This document shows, one piece after another, positions 35,116-50,532 of a DNA stretch of 64,000 nt. Source of the stretch: Notolepis coatsorum (Eukaryota > Chordata > Actinopteri > Aulopiformes > Paralepididae). The stretch's first letter is position 1, and each line of letters opens with the position of its first letter. The translations under genes were made by a program, and so were the position numbers. The notes under the pieces are model-generated. The model was given only the letters and a program-made list of their open reading frames with translations. It did no database searches and was not told the origin of the DNA. Location of the stretch: the NCBI GenBank assembly GCA_963971535.1, contig OZ020589.1, positions 54,131,743 to 54,195,742 on the forward strand, in the 5' to 3' direction.

Positions 35116-38100
35116 GCTAAAGTCACGCTTATCACTGCTAAAGTCACGCTTATCACTGCTAAAGTCACACTTATCACTGCTAAAGTCACGCTTATCACTG
35201 CTAAAGTCACGCTTATCACTGCTAAAGTCACGCTTATCAATGCTAAAGTCACGCTTATCAATGCTAAAGTCACGCTAATCACTGCTAAAGTCACGCTTAT
35301 CACTGCTAAAGTCACACTTATCACTGCTAAAGTCACACTTATCACTGCTAACGTCACGCTTATCACTGCTAAAGTCACACTTATCACTGCTAAAGTCACA
35401 CTTATCACTGCTAAAGTCACACTTATCACTGCTAAAGTCACGCTTATCACTGCTAAAGTCACACTTATCACTGCTAAAGTCACGCTTATCACTGCTAAAG
35501 TCACGCTTATCACTGCTAAAGTCACGCTTATCACTGCTAAAGTCACGCGTATCACTGCTAAAGTCACACATATCACTGCTAAAGTCACACTTATCACTGC
35601 TAAAGTCACACTTATCACTGCTAAAGTCACGCTTATCACTGCTAAAGTCACGCTTATCACTGCTAAAGTCACGCTTATCACTGTGTGACACTGCTAAAGT
35701 CACACTTATCACTGCTAAAGTCACACTTATCACTGCTAAAGTCACGCTTATCACTGCTAAAGTCACGCTTATCACTGCTAAAGTCACGCTTATCACTGCT
35801 AAAGTCACGCTTATCACTGCTAAAGTCATGCTTATCACTGCTAAAGTCACACTTATCACTGCTAAAGTCACGCTTATCACTGCTAAATTCATGCTTATCA
35901 CTGCTAAAGTCACACTTATCACTGCTAAAGTCACGCTTATCACTGCTAAAGTCACGCTTATCACTGCTAAAGTCACGCTTATCACTGCTAAAGTCACGCT
36001 TATCACTGCTAAAGTCACACTTATCACTGCTAAAATCACGCTTATCACTGCTAAAGTCACGCTTATCACTGCTAAAGTCACGCTTATCACTGCTAAAGTC
36101 ACGCTTATCACTGCTAAAGTCACGCTTATCACTGCTAAAGTCACACTTATCACTGCTAAAGTCACGCTTATCACTGCTAAAGTCACGCTTATCACTGCTA
36201 AAGTCACGCTTATCACTGCTAAAGTCACACTTATCACTGCTAAAGTCACACTTATCACTGCTAAAGTCACACTTATCACTGCTAAATCACTGCTAAAGTC
36301 ACGCTTATCACTGCTAAAGTCACACTTATCACTGCTAAAGTCACACTTATCACTGCTAAAGTCACGTTTATCACTGCTAAAGTCACGCTTATCACTGTGT
36401 GACACTGCTAAAGTCACACTTATCACTGCTAAAGTCACACTTATCACTGACTTATCACTGCTAAAGTCACACTTATCACTGCTAAAGTCACGCTTATCAC
36501 TGCTAAAGTCACACTTATCACTGCTAAAGTCAAGCTTATCACTGCTAAAGTCACACTTATCACTGCTAAAGTCACACTTATCACTGCTAGTCACGCTTAT
36601 CACTGCTAAATTCATACTTATCACTGCTAAAGTCACACTTATCACTGCTAAAGTCACACTTATCACTGCTAAAGTCAACGCTTATTACTGCTAAAGTCAC
36701 ACTTATCACTGCTAAAGTCATACTTATCACGGCTAAAGTCACACTTATCACTGCTAAAGTCATAGTTATAACTGCTAAAAGTCACGCTTATCACTGCTAA
36801 AGTCACACTTATCACTGCTAAAGTCACGCTTATCACTGCTAAAGTCACACTTATCACTGCTAAAGTCACACTTATCACTGCTAAAGTCACGTTTATCACT
36901 GCTAAAGTCACGCTTATCACTGTGTGACACTGCTAAAGTCACACTTATCACTGCTAAAGTCACACTTATCACTGACTTATCACTGCTAAAGTCACACTTA
37001 TCACTGCTAAAGTCACGCTTATCACTGCTAAAGTCACACTTATCACTGCTAAAGTCAAGCTTATCACTGCTAAAGTCACACTTATCACTGCTAAAGTCAC
37101 ACTTATCACTGCTAGTCACGCTTATCACTGCTAAATTCATACTTATCACTGCTAAAGTCACACTTATCACTGCTAAAGTCACACTTATCACTGCTAAAGT
37201 CAACGCTTATCACTGCTAAAGTCACACTTATCACTGCTAAAGTCATACTTATCACGGCTAAAGTCACACTTATCACTGCTAAAGTCATAGTTATAACTGC
37301 TAAAAGTCACGCTTATCACTGCTAAAGTCACACTTATCACTGCTAAAGTCACGCTTATCACTGCTAAAGTCACACTTATCACTGCTAAAGTCACACTTAT
37401 CACTGCTAAATCACTGCTAAAGTCACGCTTATCACTGCTAAAGTCACACTTATCACTGCTAAAGTCACACTTATCACTGCTAAAGTCACGTTTATCACTG
37501 CTAAAGTCACGCTTATCACTGTGTGACACTGCTAAAGTCACACTTATCACTGCTAAAGTCACACTTATCACTGACTTATCACTGCTAAAGTCACACTTAT
37601 CACTGCTAAAGTCACGCTTATCACTGCTAAAGTCACACTTATCACTGCTAAAGTCAAGCTTATCACTGCTAAAGTCACACTTATCACTGCTAAAGTCACA
37701 CTTATCACTGCTAGTCACGCTTATCACTGCTAAATTCATACTTATCACTGCTAAAGTCACACTTATCACTGCTAAAGTCACACTTATCACTGCTAAAGTC
37801 AACGCTTATTACTGCTAAAGTCACACTTATCACTGCTAAAGTCATACTTATCACGGCTAAAGTCACACTTATCACTGCTAAAGTCATAGTTATAACTGCT
37901 AAAAGTCACGCTTATCACTGCTAAAGTCACACTTATCACTGCTAAAGTCACGCTTATCACTGCTAAAGTCACACTTATCACTGCTAAAGTCACACTTATC
38001 ACTGCTAAAGTCACGTTTATCACTGCTAAAGTCACGCTTATCACTGTGTGACACTGCTAAAGTCACACTTATCACTGCTAAAGTCACACTTATCACTGAC

Positions 38101-38757
38101 TTATCACTGCTAAAGTCACACTTATCACTGCTAAAGTCACGCTTATCACTGCTAAAGTCACACTTATCACTGCTAAAGTCAAGCTTATCACTGCTAAAGT
38201 CACACTTATCACTGCTAAAGTCACACTTATCACTGCTAGTCACGCTTATCACTGCTAAATTCATACTTATCACTGCTAAAGTCACACTTATCACTGCTAA
38301 AGTCACACTTATCACTGCTAAAGTCAACGCTTATCACTGCTAAAGTCACACTTATCACTGCTAAAGTCATACTTATCACGGCTAAAGTCACACTTATCAC
38401 TGCTAAAGTCATAGTTATAACTGCTAAAAGTCACGCTTATCACTGCTAAAGTCACACTTATCACTGCTAAAGTCACGCTTATCACTGCTAAAGTCACACT
38501 TATCACTGCTAAAGTCACACTTATCACTGCTAAAGTCACGCTTATCACTGCTAAAGTCACGCTTATCACTGCTAAAGTCACCCTTATCACTGCTAAAGTC
38601 ACGCTTATCACTGCTAAAGTCACGCTTATCACTGCTAAAGTCACACTTATCACTGCTAAAGTCACGCTTATCACTGCTAAAGTCACGCTTATCAATGCTA
38701 AAGTCACGCTTATCAATGCTAAAGTCACGCTTATCACTGCTAAAGTCACGCTTATCA

Positions 38758-39189
38758 TTTACATTTAGTCATTTAGCTGACGCTTTTATCCAAAGCGACT
38801 TACAAGTTCTGTACGACAGGTCATCAGGAAGGATACAACTCTATCAGCTGAGTAATAATATTCATCAAAGTGTTAGAGTGTAGGTTAGTTTATTAGGACA
38901 AGTGCATGACAGTAAGGTTAGTTATGGTTAGATTTCTTTTATTATTATTTATTTAAAAAAAAAAAAATTATTTCAGATAATGGTTGAAGAAGTGCGTCTT
39001 TAGTCGACGGCGAAAGATTGGACGGGATTCGGCTGTCTTAACTGGGGTGGGTAGTTCATTCCACCATTGTGGGGCAAGGACTGAGAATAGGCGGCTTCTC
39101 TTTGATGACCCTCCCGGAGCTTGGATAGGAGTAGGTCTAAGGCGGCCAGAAGATGCAGAGCGTAGGGGTCTTGAGGGTGTGTAGTTAAA
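38758..39189 (-). mobile_element. L2 3' fragment copy 8 (type A)
   Basis: Type A bases, A-run 13. 4,073 bp after copy 7. The right flank has CACGTTTATC and CATGCTTATCAATG (about 39286-39312), also seen after copy 10. Confidence 0.9.
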
Positions 39190-41507
39190 GCTAAAGTCAC
39201 GCTTATCACTGCTAAAGTCACGCTTATCACTGCTAAAGTCACACTTATCACTGCTAAAGTCACGCTTATCACTGCTAAAGTCACGTTTATCACTGCTAAA
39301 GTCATGCTTATCAATGCTAAAGTCACGCTTATCAATGCTAAAGTCACGCTAATCACTGCTAAAGTCACGCTTATCACTGCTAAAGTCACACTTATCACTG
39401 CTAAAGTCACACTTATCACTGCTAACGTCACGCTTATCACTGCTAAAGTCACACTTATCACTGCTAAAGTCACACTTATCACTGCTAAAGTCACACTTAT
39501 CACTGCTAAAGTCACGCTTATCACTGCTAAAGTCACACTTATCACTGCTAAAGTCACGCTTATCACTGCTAAAGTCACGCTTATCACTGCTAAAGTCACG
39601 CTTATCACTGCTAAAGTCACGCGTATCACTGCTAAAGTCACACGTATCACTGCTAAAGTCACACTTATCACTGCTAAAGTCACACTTATCACTGCTAAAG
39701 TCACGCTTATCACTGCTAAAGTCACGCTTATCACTGCTAAAGTCACGCTTATCACTGTGTGACACTGCTAATGTCACACTTATCACTGCTAAAGTCACAC
39801 TTATCACTGCTAAAGTCACGCTTATCACTGCTAAAGTCACGCTTATCACTGCTAAAGTCACGCTTATCACTGCTAAAGTCACGCTTATCACTGCTAAAGT
39901 CATGCTTATCACTGCTAAAGTCACACTTATCACTGCTAAAGTCACGCTTATCACTGCTAAATTCATGCTTATCACTGCTAAAGTCACACTTATCACTGCT
40001 AAAGTCACGCTTATCACTGCTAAAGTCACGCTTATCACTGCTAAAGTCACGCTTATCACTGCTAAAGTCACGCTTATCACTGCTAAAGTCACGCTTATCA
40101 CTGTGTGACACTGCTAAAGTCACACTTATCACTGCTAAAGTCACACTTATCACTGCTAAAGTCACGCTTATCACTGCTAAAGTCACGCTTATCACTGCTA
40201 AAGTCACGCTTATCACTGCTAAAGTCATGCTTATCACTGCTAAAGTCACACTTATCACTGCTAAAGTCACGCTTATCACTGCTAAATTCATGCTTATCAC
40301 TGCTAAAGTCACACTTATCACTGCTAAAGTCACGCTTATCACTGCTAAAGTCACGCTTATCACTGCTAAAGTCACGCTTATCACTGCTAAAGTCACGCTT
40401 ATCACTGCTAAAGTCACACTTATCACTGCTAAAGTCACGCTTATCACTGCTAAAGTCACGCTTATCACTGCTAAAGTCACGCTTATCACTGCTAAAGTCA
40501 CGCTTATCACTGCTAAAGTCACACTTATCACTGCTAAAGTCACGCTTATCACTGCTAAAGTCACGCTTATCACTGCTAAAGTCACGCTTATCACTGCTAA
40601 AGTCACACTTATCACTGCTAAAGTCACACTTATCACTGCTAAAGTCACACTTATCACTGCTAAATCACTGCTAAAGTCACGCTTATCACTGCTAAAGTCA
40701 CACTTATCACTGCTAAAGTCACACTTATCACTGCTAAAGTCACGTTTATCACTGCTAAAGTCACGCTTATCACTGTGTGACACTGCTAAAGTCACACTTA
40801 TCACTGCTAAAGTCACACTTATCACTGACTTATCACTGCTAAAGTCACACTTATCACTGCTAAAGTCACGCTTATCACTGCTAAAGTCACACTTATCACT
40901 GCTAAAGTCAAGCTTATCACTGCTAAAGTCACACTTATCACTGCTAAAGTCACACTTATCACTGCTAGTCACGCTTATCACTGCTAAATTCATACTTATC
41001 ACTGCTAAAGTCACACTTATCACTGCTAAAGTCACACTTATCACTGCTAAAGTCAACGCTTATTACTGCTAAAGTCACACTTATCACTGCTAAAGTCATA
41101 CTTATCACGGCTAAAGTCACACTTATCACTGCTAAAGTCATAGTTATAACTGCTAAAAGTCACGCTTATCACTGCTAAAGTCACACTTATCACTGCTAAA
41201 GTCACGCTTATCACTGCTAAAGTCACACTTATCACTGCTAAAGTCACACTTATCACTGCTAAAGTCACGCTTATCACTGCTAAAGTCACGCTTATCACTG
41301 CTAAAGTCACCCTTATCACTGCTAAAGTCACGCTTATCACTGCTAAAGTCACACTTATCACTGCTAAAGTCACGCTTATCACTGCTAAAGTCACACTTAT
41401 CACTGCTAAAGTCACGCTTATCACTGCTAAAGTCACGCTTATCAATGCTAAAGTCACGCTTATCAATGCTAAAGTCACGCTTATCACTGCTAAAGTCACG
41501 CTTATCA

Positions 41508-41937
41508 TTTACATTTAGTCATTTAGCTGACGCTTTTATCCAAAGCGACTTACAAGTTCTGTACGACAGGTCATCAGGAAGGATACAACTCTATCAGCTG
41601 AGTAATAATATTCATCAAAGTGTTAGAGTGTAGGTTAGTTTATTAGGACAAGTGCATGACAGTAAGGTTAGTTATGGTTAGATTTCTTTTATTATTATTT
41701 ATTTAAAAAAAAAAATTATTTCAGATAATGGTTGAAGAAGTGCGTCTTTAGTCGACGGCGAAAGATTGGACGGGATTCGGCTGTCCAAACTGGGGTGGGT
41801 AGTTCATTCCACCATTGTGGGGCAAGGACTGAGAATAGGCGGCTTCTCTTTGATGACCCTCCCGGAGCTTGGATAGGAGTAGGTCTAAGGCGGCCAGAAG
41901 ATGCAGAGCGTAGGGGTCTTGAGGGTGTGTAGTTAAA
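41508..41937 (-). mobile_element. L2 3' fragment copy 9 (type B)
   Basis: Type B bases, A-run 11. 2,750 bp after copy 8, the same spacing as copies 5-6. Confidence 0.9.
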
Positions 41938-44476
41938 GCTAAAGTCACGCTTATCACTGCTAAAGTCACGCTTATCACTGCTAAAGTCACACTTATCACT
42001 GCTAAAGTCACGCTTATCACTGCTAAAGTCACGCTTATCACTGCTAAAGTCACGCTTATCAATGCTAAAGTCACGCTTATCAATGCTAAAGTCACGCTAA
42101 TCACTGCTAAAGTCACGCTTATCACTGCTAAAGTCACACTTATCACTGCTAAAGTCACACTTATCACTGCTAAAGTCACGCTTATCACTGCTAAAGTCAC
42201 ACTTATCACTGCTAAAGTCACACTTATCACTGCTAAAGTCACACTTATCACTGCTAAAGTCACGCTTATCACTGCTAAAGTCACACTTATCACTGCTAAA
42301 GTCACGCTTATCACTGCTAAAGTCACGCTTATCACTGCTAAAGTCACGCTTATCACTGCTAAAGTCACGCGTATCACTGCTAAAGTCACACGTATCACTG
42401 CTAAAGTCACACTTATCACTGCTAAAGTCACACTTATCACTGCTAAAGTCACGCTTATCACTGCTAAAGTCACGCTTATCACTGCTAAAGTCACGCTTAT
42501 CACTGTGTGACACTGCTAAAGTCACACTTATCACTGCTAAAGTCACACTTATCACTGCTAAAGTCACGCTTATCACTGCTAAAGTCACGCTTATCACTGC
42601 TAAAGTCACGCTTATCACTGCTAAAGTCACGCTTATCACTGCTAAAGTCATGCTTATCACTGCTAAAGTCACACTTATCACTGCTAAAGTCACGCTTATC
42701 ACTGCTAAATTCATGCTTATCACTGCTAAAGTCACACTTATCACTGCTAAAGTCACGCTTATCACTGCTAAAGTCACGCTTATCACTGCTAAAGTCACGC
42801 TTATCACTGCTAAAGTCACGCTTATCACTGCTAAAGTCACACTTATCACTGCTAAAATCACGCTTATCACTGCTAAAGTCACGCTTATCACTGCTAAAGT
42901 CACGCTTATCACTGCTAAAGTCACGCTTATCACTGCTAAAGTCACGCTTATCACTGCTAAAGTCACACTTATCACTGCTAAAGTCACGCTTATCACTGCT
43001 AAAGTCACGCTTATCACTGCTAAAGTCACGCTTATCACTGCTAAAGTCACACTTATCACTGCTAAAGTCACACTTATCACTGCTAAAGTCACACTTATCA
43101 CTGCTAAATCACTGCTAAAGTCACGCTTATCACTGCTAAAGTCACACTTATCACTGCTAAAGTCACACTTATCACTGCTAAAGTCACGTTTATCACTGCT
43201 AAAGTCACGCTTATCACTGTGTGACACTGCTAAAGTCACACTTATCACTGCTAAAGTCACACTTATCACTGACTTATCACTGCTAAAGTCACACTTATCA
43301 CTGCTAAAGTCACGCTTATCACTGCTAAAGTCACACTTATCACTGCTAAAGTCAAGCTTATCACTGCTAAAGTCACACTTATCACTGCTAAAGTCACACT
43401 TATCACTGCTAGTCACGCTTATCACTGCTAAATTCATACTTATCACTGCTAAAGTCACACTTATCACTGCTAAAGTCACACTTATCACTGCTAAAGTCAA
43501 CGCTTATTACTGCTAAAGTCACACTTATCACTGCTAAAGTCATACTTATCACGGCTAAAGTCACACTTATCACTGCTAAAGTCATAGTTATAACTGCTAA
43601 AAGTCACGCTTATCACTGCTAAAGTCACACTTATCACTGCTAAAGTCACGCTTATCACTGCTAAAGTCACACTTATCACTGCTAAAGTCACACTTATCAC
43701 TGCTAAAGTCACGTTTATCACTGCTAAAGTCACGCTTATCACTGTGTGACACTGCTAAAGTCACACTTATCACTGCTAAAGTCACACTTATCACTGACTT
43801 ATCACTGCTAAAGTCACACTTATCACTGCTAAAGTCACGCTTATCACTGCTAAAGTCACACTTATCACTGCTAAAGTCAAGCTTATCACTGCTAAAGTCA
43901 CACTTATCACTGCTAAAGTCACACTTATCACTGCTAGTCACGCTTATCACTGCTAAATTCATACTTATCACTGCTAAAGTCACACTTATCACTGCTAAAG
44001 TCACACTTATCACTGCTAAAGTCAACGCTTATCACTGCTAAAGTCACACTTATCACTGCTAAAGTCATACTTATCACGGCTAAAGTCACACTTATCACTG
44101 CTAAAGTCATAGTTATAACTGCTAAAAGTCACGCTTATCACTGCTAAAGTCACACTTATCACTGCTAAAGTCACGCTTATCACTGCTAAAGTCACACTTA
44201 TCACTGCTAAAGTCACACTTATCACTGCTAAAGTCACGCTTATCACTGCTAAAGTCACGCTTATCACTGCTAAAGTCACCCTTATCACTGCTAAAGTCAC
44301 GCTTATCACTGCTAAAGTCACACTTATCACTGCTAAAGTCACGCTTATCACTGCTAAAGTCACACTTATCACTGCTAAAGTCACGCTTATCACTGCTAAA
44401 GTCACGCTTATCAATGCTAAAGTCACGCTTATCAATGCTAAAGTCACGCTTATCACTGCTAAAGTCACGCTTATCA

Positions 44477-44908
44477 TTTACATTTAGTCATTTAGCTGAC
44501 GCTTTTATCCAAAGCGACTTACAAGTTCTGTACGACAGGTCATCAGGAAGGATACAACTCTATCAGCTGAGTAATAATATTCATCAAAGTGTTAGAGTGT
44601 AGGTTAGTTTATTAGGACAAGTGCATGACAGTAAGGTTAGTTATGGTTAGATTTCTTTTATTATTATTTATTTAAAAAAAAAAAAATTATTTCAGATAAT
44701 GGTTGAAGAAGTGCGTCTTTAGTCGACGGCGAAAGATTGGACGGGATTCGGCTGTCTTAACTGGGGTGGGTAGTTCATTCCACCATTGTGGGGCAAGGAC
44801 TGAGAATAGGCGGCTTCTCTTTGATGACCCTCCCGGAGCTTGGATAGGAGTAGGTCTAAGGCGGCCAGAAGATGCAGAGCGTAGGGGTCTTGAGGGTGTG
44901 TAGTTAAA
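44477..44908 (-). mobile_element. L2 3' fragment copy 10 (type A)
   Basis: Type A bases, A-run 13. 2,969 bp after copy 9, the same spacing as copies 6-7. It is followed by a shortened higher-order unit. Confidence 0.9.
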
Positions 44909-45354
44909 GCTAAAGTCACGCTTATCACTGCTAAAGTCACGCTTATCACTGCTAAAGTCACACTTATCACTGCTAAAGTCACGCTTATCACTGCTAAAGT
45001 CACGTTTATCACTGCTAAAGTCATGCTTATCAATGCTAAAGTCACGCTTATCAATGCTAAAGTCACGCTAATCACTGCTAAAGTCACGCTTATCACTGCT
45101 AAAGTCACACTTATCACTGCTAAAGTCACACTTATCACTGCTAACGTCACGCTTATCACTGCTAAAGTCACACTTATCACTGCTAAAGTCACACTTATCA
45201 CTGCTAAAGTCACACTTATCACTGCTAAAGTCACGCTTATCACTGCTAAAGTCACACTTATCACTGCTAAAGTCACGCTTATCACTGCTAAAGTCACGCT
45301 TATCACTGCTAAAGTCACGCTTATCACTGCTAAAGTCACGCGTATCACTGCTAA

Positions 45355-45400
45355 AGTCACACGTATCACTGCTAAATTCATACTTATCACTGCTAAAGTC
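45355..45400 (+). repeat. Deletion junction in a higher-order unit
   Basis: The CACGTATC monomer, normally followed by about ten further monomers and the GTGTGAC junction, passes directly into GCTAAATTCATAC, a landmark from the end of the next cassette. This removes more than 1 kb relative to neighbours and yields the shortest full unit (1,419 bp). Confidence 0.75.
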
Positions 45401-45895
45401 ACACTTATCACTGCTAAAGTCACACTTATCACTGCTAAAGTCAACGCTTATCACTGCTAAAGTCACACTTATCACTGCTAAAGTCATACTTATCACGGCT
45501 AAAGTCACACTTATCACTGCTAAAGTCATAGTTATAACTGCTAAAAGTCACGCTTATCACTGCTAAAGTCACACTTATCACTGCTAAAGTCACGCTTATC
45601 ACTGCTAAAGTCACACTTATCACTGCTAAAGTCACACTTATCACTGCTAAAGTCACGCTTATCACTGCTAAAGTCACGCTTATCACTGCTAAAGTCACCC
45701 TTATCACTGCTAAAGTCACGCTTATCACTGCTAAAGTCACACTTATCACTGCTAAAGTCACGCTTATCACTGCTAAAGTCACACTTATCACTGCTAAAGT
45801 CACGCTTATCACTGCTAAAGTCACGCTTATCAATGCTAAAGTCACGCTTATCAATGCTAAAGTCACGCTTATCACTGCTAAAGTCACGCTTATCA

Positions 45896-46327
45896 TTTAC
45901 ATTTAGTCATTTAGCTGACGCTTTTATCCAAAGCGACTTACAAGTTCTGTACGACAGGTCATCAGGAAGGATACAACTCTATCAGCTGAGTAATAATATT
46001 CATCAAAGTGTTAGAGTGTAGGTTAGTTTATTAGGACAAGTGCATGACAGTAAGGTTAGTTATGGTTAGATTTCTTTTATTATTATTTATTTAAAAAAAA
46101 AAAAATTATTTCAGATAATGGTTGAAGAAGTGCGTCTTTAGTCGACGGCGAAAGATTGGACGGGATTCGGCTGTCTTAACTGGGGTGGGTAGTTCATTCC
46201 ACCATTGTGGGGCAAGGACTGAGAATAGGCGGCTTCTCTTTGATGACCCTCCCGGAGCTTGGATAGGAGTAGGTCTAAGGCGGCCAGAAGATGCAGAGCG
46301 TAGGGGTCTTGAGGGTGTGTAGTTAAA
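45896..46327 (-). mobile_element. L2 3' fragment copy 11 (type A)
   Basis: Type A bases, A-run 13. Only 1,419 bp after copy 10 because of an internal deletion near 45372. Confidence 0.9.
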
Positions 46328-48173
46328 GCTAAAGTCACGCTTATCACTGCTAAAGTCACGCTTATCACTGCTAAAGTCACACTTATCACTGCTAAAGTCA
46401 CGCTTATCACTGCTAAAGTCACGCTTATCACTGCTAAAGTCACGCTTATCAATGCTAAAGTCACGCTTATCAATGCTAAAGTCACGCTAATCACTGCTAA
46501 AGTCACGCTTATCACTGCTAAAGTCACACTTATCACTGCTAAAGTCACACTTATCACTGCTAACGTCACGCTTATCACTGCTAAAGTCACACTTATCACT
46601 GCTAAAGTCACACTTATCACTGCTAAAGTCACACTTATCACTGCTAAAGTCACGCTTATCACTGCTAAAGTCACACTTATCACTGCTAAAGTCACGCTTA
46701 TCACTGCTAAAGTCACGCTTATCACTGCTAAAGTCACGCTTATCACTGCTAAAGTCACGCGTATCACTGCTAAAGTCACACGTATCACTGCTAAAGTCAC
46801 ACTTATCACTGCTAAAGTCACACTTATCACTGCTAAAGTCACGCTTATCACTGCTAAAGTCACGCTTATCACTGCTAAAGTCACGCTTATCACTGTGTGA
46901 CACTGCTAAAGTCACACTTATCACTGCTAAAGTCACACTTATCACTGCTAAAGTCACGCTTATCACTGCTAAAGTCACGCTTATCACTGCTAAAGTCACG
47001 CTTATCACTGCTAAAGTCACGCTTATCACTGCTAAAGTCATGCTTATCACTGCTAAAGTCACACTTATCACTGCTAAAGTCACGCTTATCACTGCTAAAT
47101 TCATGCTTATCACTGCTAAAGTCACACTTATCACTGCTAAAGTCACGCTTATCACTGCTAAAGTCACGCTTATCACTGCTAAAGTCACGCTTATCACTGC
47201 TAAAGTCACACTTATCACTGCTAAAGTCACGCTTATCACTGCTAAAGTCACGCTTATCACTGCTAAAGTCACGCTTATCACTGCTAAAGTCACACTTATC
47301 ACTGCTAAAGTCACACTTATCACTGCTAAAGTCACACTTATCACTGCTAAATCACTGCTAAAGTCACGCTTATCACTGCTAAAGTCACACTTATCACTGC
47401 TAAAGTCACGTTTATCACTGCTAAAGTCACGCTTATCACTGTGTGACACTGCTAAAGTCACACTTATCACTGCTAAAGTCACACTTATCACTGACTTATC
47501 ACTGCTAAAGTCACACTTATCACTGCTAAAGTCACGCTTATCACTGCTAAAGTCACACTTATCACTGCTAAAGTCAAGCTTATCACTGCTAAAGTCACAC
47601 TTATCACTGCTAAAGTCACACTTATCACTGCTAGTCACGCTTATCACTGCTAAATTCATACTTATCACTGCTAAAGTCACACTTATCACTGCTAAAGTCA
47701 CACTTATCACTGCTAAAGTCAACGCTTATTACTGCTAAAGTCACACTTATCACTGCTAAAGTCATACTTATCACGGCTAAAGTCACACTTATCACTGCTA
47801 AAGTCATAGTTATAACTGCTAAAAGTCACGCTTATCACTGCTAAAGTCACACTTATCACTGCTAAAGTCACGCTTATCACTGCTAAAGTCACACTTATCA
47901 CTGCTAAAGTCACACTTATCACTGCTAAAGTCACGCTTATCACTGCTAAAGTCACGCTTATCACTGCTAAAGTCACCCTTATCACTGCTAAAGTCACGCT
48001 TATCACTGCTAAAGTCACACTTATCACTGCTAAAGTCACGCTTATCACTGCTAAAGTCACACTTATCACTGCTAAAGTCACGCTTATCACTGCTAAAGTC
48101 ACGCTTATCAATGCTAAAGTCACGCTTATCAATGCTAAAGTCACGCTTATCACTGCTAAAGTCACGCTTATCA

Positions 48174-48603
48174 TTTACATTTAGTCATTTAGCTGACGCT
48201 TTTATCCAAAGCGACTTACAAGTTCTGTACGACAGGTCATCAGGAAGGATACAACTCTATCAGCTGAGTAATAATATTCATCAAAGTGTTAGAGTGTAGG
48301 TTAGTTTATTAGGACAAGTGCATGACAGTAAGGTTAGTTATGGTTAGATTTCTTTTATTATTATTTATTTAAAAAAAAAAATTATTTCAGATAATGGTTG
48401 AAGAAGTGCGTCTTTAGTCGACGGCGAAAGATTGGACGGGATTCGGCTGTCCAAACTGGGGTGGGTAGTTCATTCCACCATTGTGGGGCAAGGACTGAGA
48501 ATAGGCGGCTTCTCTTTGATGACCCTCCCGGAGCTTGGATAGGAGTAGGTCTAAGGCGGCCAGAAGATGCAGAGCGTAGGGGTCTTGAGGGTGTGTAGTT
48601 AAA
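48174..48603 (-). mobile_element. L2 3' fragment copy 12 (type B)
   Basis: Type B bases, A-run 11. 2,278 bp after copy 11. Confidence 0.9.
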
Positions 48604-50532
48604 GCTAAAGTCACGCTTATCACTGCTAAAGTCACGCTTATCACTGCTAAAGTCACACTTATCACTGCTAAAGTCACGCTTATCACTGCTAAAGTCACGC
48701 TTATCACTGCTAAAGTCACGCTTATCAATGCTAAAGTCACGCTTATCAATGCTAAAGTCACGCTAATCACTGCTAAAGTCACGCTTATCACTGCTAAAGT
48801 CACACTTATCACTGCTAAAGTCACACTTATCACTGCTAAAGTCACGCTTATCACTGCTAAAGTCACACTTATCACTGCTAAAGTCACACTTATCACTGCT
48901 AAAGTCACACTTATCACTGCTAAAGTCACGCTTATCACTGCTAAAGTCACACTTATCACTGCTAAAGTCACGCTTATCACTGCTAAAGTCACGCTTATCA
49001 CTGCTAAAGTCACGCTTATCACTGCTAAAGTCACGCGTATCACTGCTAAAGTCACACGTATCACTGCTAAAGTCACACTTATCACTGCTAAAGTCACACT
49101 TATCACTGCTAAAGTCACGCTTATCACTGCTAAAGTCACGCTTATCACTGCTAAAGTCACGCTTATCACTGTGTGACACTGCTAAAGTCACACTTATCAC
49201 TGCTAAAGTCACACTTATCACTGCTAAAGTCACGCTTATCACTGCTAAAGTCACGCTTATCACTGCTAAAGTCACGCTTATCACTGCTAAAGTCACGCTT
49301 ATCACTGCTAAAGTCATGCTTATCACTGCTAAAGTCACACTTATCACTGCTAAAGTCACGCTTATCACTGCTAAATTCATGCTTATCACTGCTAAAGTCA
49401 CACTTATCACTGCTAAAGTCACGCTTATCACTGCTAAAGTCACGCTTATCACTGCTAAAGTCACGCTTATCACTGCTAAAGTCACGCTTATCACTGCTAA
49501 AGTCACACTTATCACTGCTAAAGTCACGCTTATCACTGCTAAAGTCACGCTTATCACTGCTAAAGTCACGCTTATCACTGCTAAAGTCACACTTATCACT
49601 GCTAAATCACTGCTAAAGTCACGCTTATCACTGCTAAAGTCACACTTATCACTGCTAAAGTCACACTTATCACTGCTAAAGTCACGTTTATCACTGCTAA
49701 AGTCACGCTTATCACTGTGTGACACTGCTAAAGTCACACTTATCACTGCTAAAGTCACACTTATCACTGACTTATCACTGCTAAAGTCACACTTATCACT
49801 GCTAAAGTCACGCTTATCACTGCTAAAGTCACACGTATCACTGCTAAAGTCAAGCTTATCACTGCTAAAGTCACACTTATCACTGCTAAAGTCACACTTA
49901 TCACTGCTAGTCACGCTTATCACTGCTAAATTCATACTTATCACTGCTAAAGTCACACTAATCACTGCTAAAGTCACACTTATCACTGCTAAAGTCAACG
50001 CTTATCACTGCTAAAGTCACACTTATCACTGCTAAAGTCATACTTATCACGGCTAAAGTCACACTTATCACTGCTAAAGTCATAGTTATAACTGCTAAAG
50101 TCACGCTTATCACTGCTAAAGTCACACTTATCACTGCTAAAGTCACGCTTATCACTGCTAAAGTCACACTTATCACTGCTAAAGTCACGCTTATCACTGC
50201 TAAAGTCACGCTTATCACTGCTAAAGTCACGCTTATCACTGCTAAAGTCACACTTATCACTGCTAAAGTCACGCTTATCACTGCTAAAGTCACGCTTATC
50301 ACTGCTAAAGTCACCCTTATCACTGCTAAAGTCACGCTTATCACTGCTAAAGTCACACTTATCACTGCTAAAGTCACGCTTATCACTGCTAAAGTCACAC
50401 TTATCACTGCTAAAGTCACGCTTATCACTGCTAAAGTCACGCTTATCACTGCTAAAGTCACGCTTATCAATGCTAAAGTCACGCTTATCAATGCTAAAGT
50501 CACGCTTATCACTGCTAAAGTCACGCTTATCA

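Larger units (their letters stand above)
34685..44476 (+). repeat. Super-repeat II (about 9.79 kb)
   Basis: LINE fragments 7, 8 and 9 with spacings of 4,073, 2,750 and 2,969, in tandem with super-repeat I. Differences seen are a 21-base (one-monomer) length step, the type of the first fragment, CACATATC near 35570, and CpG changes near 39286-39312. Confidence 0.85.
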
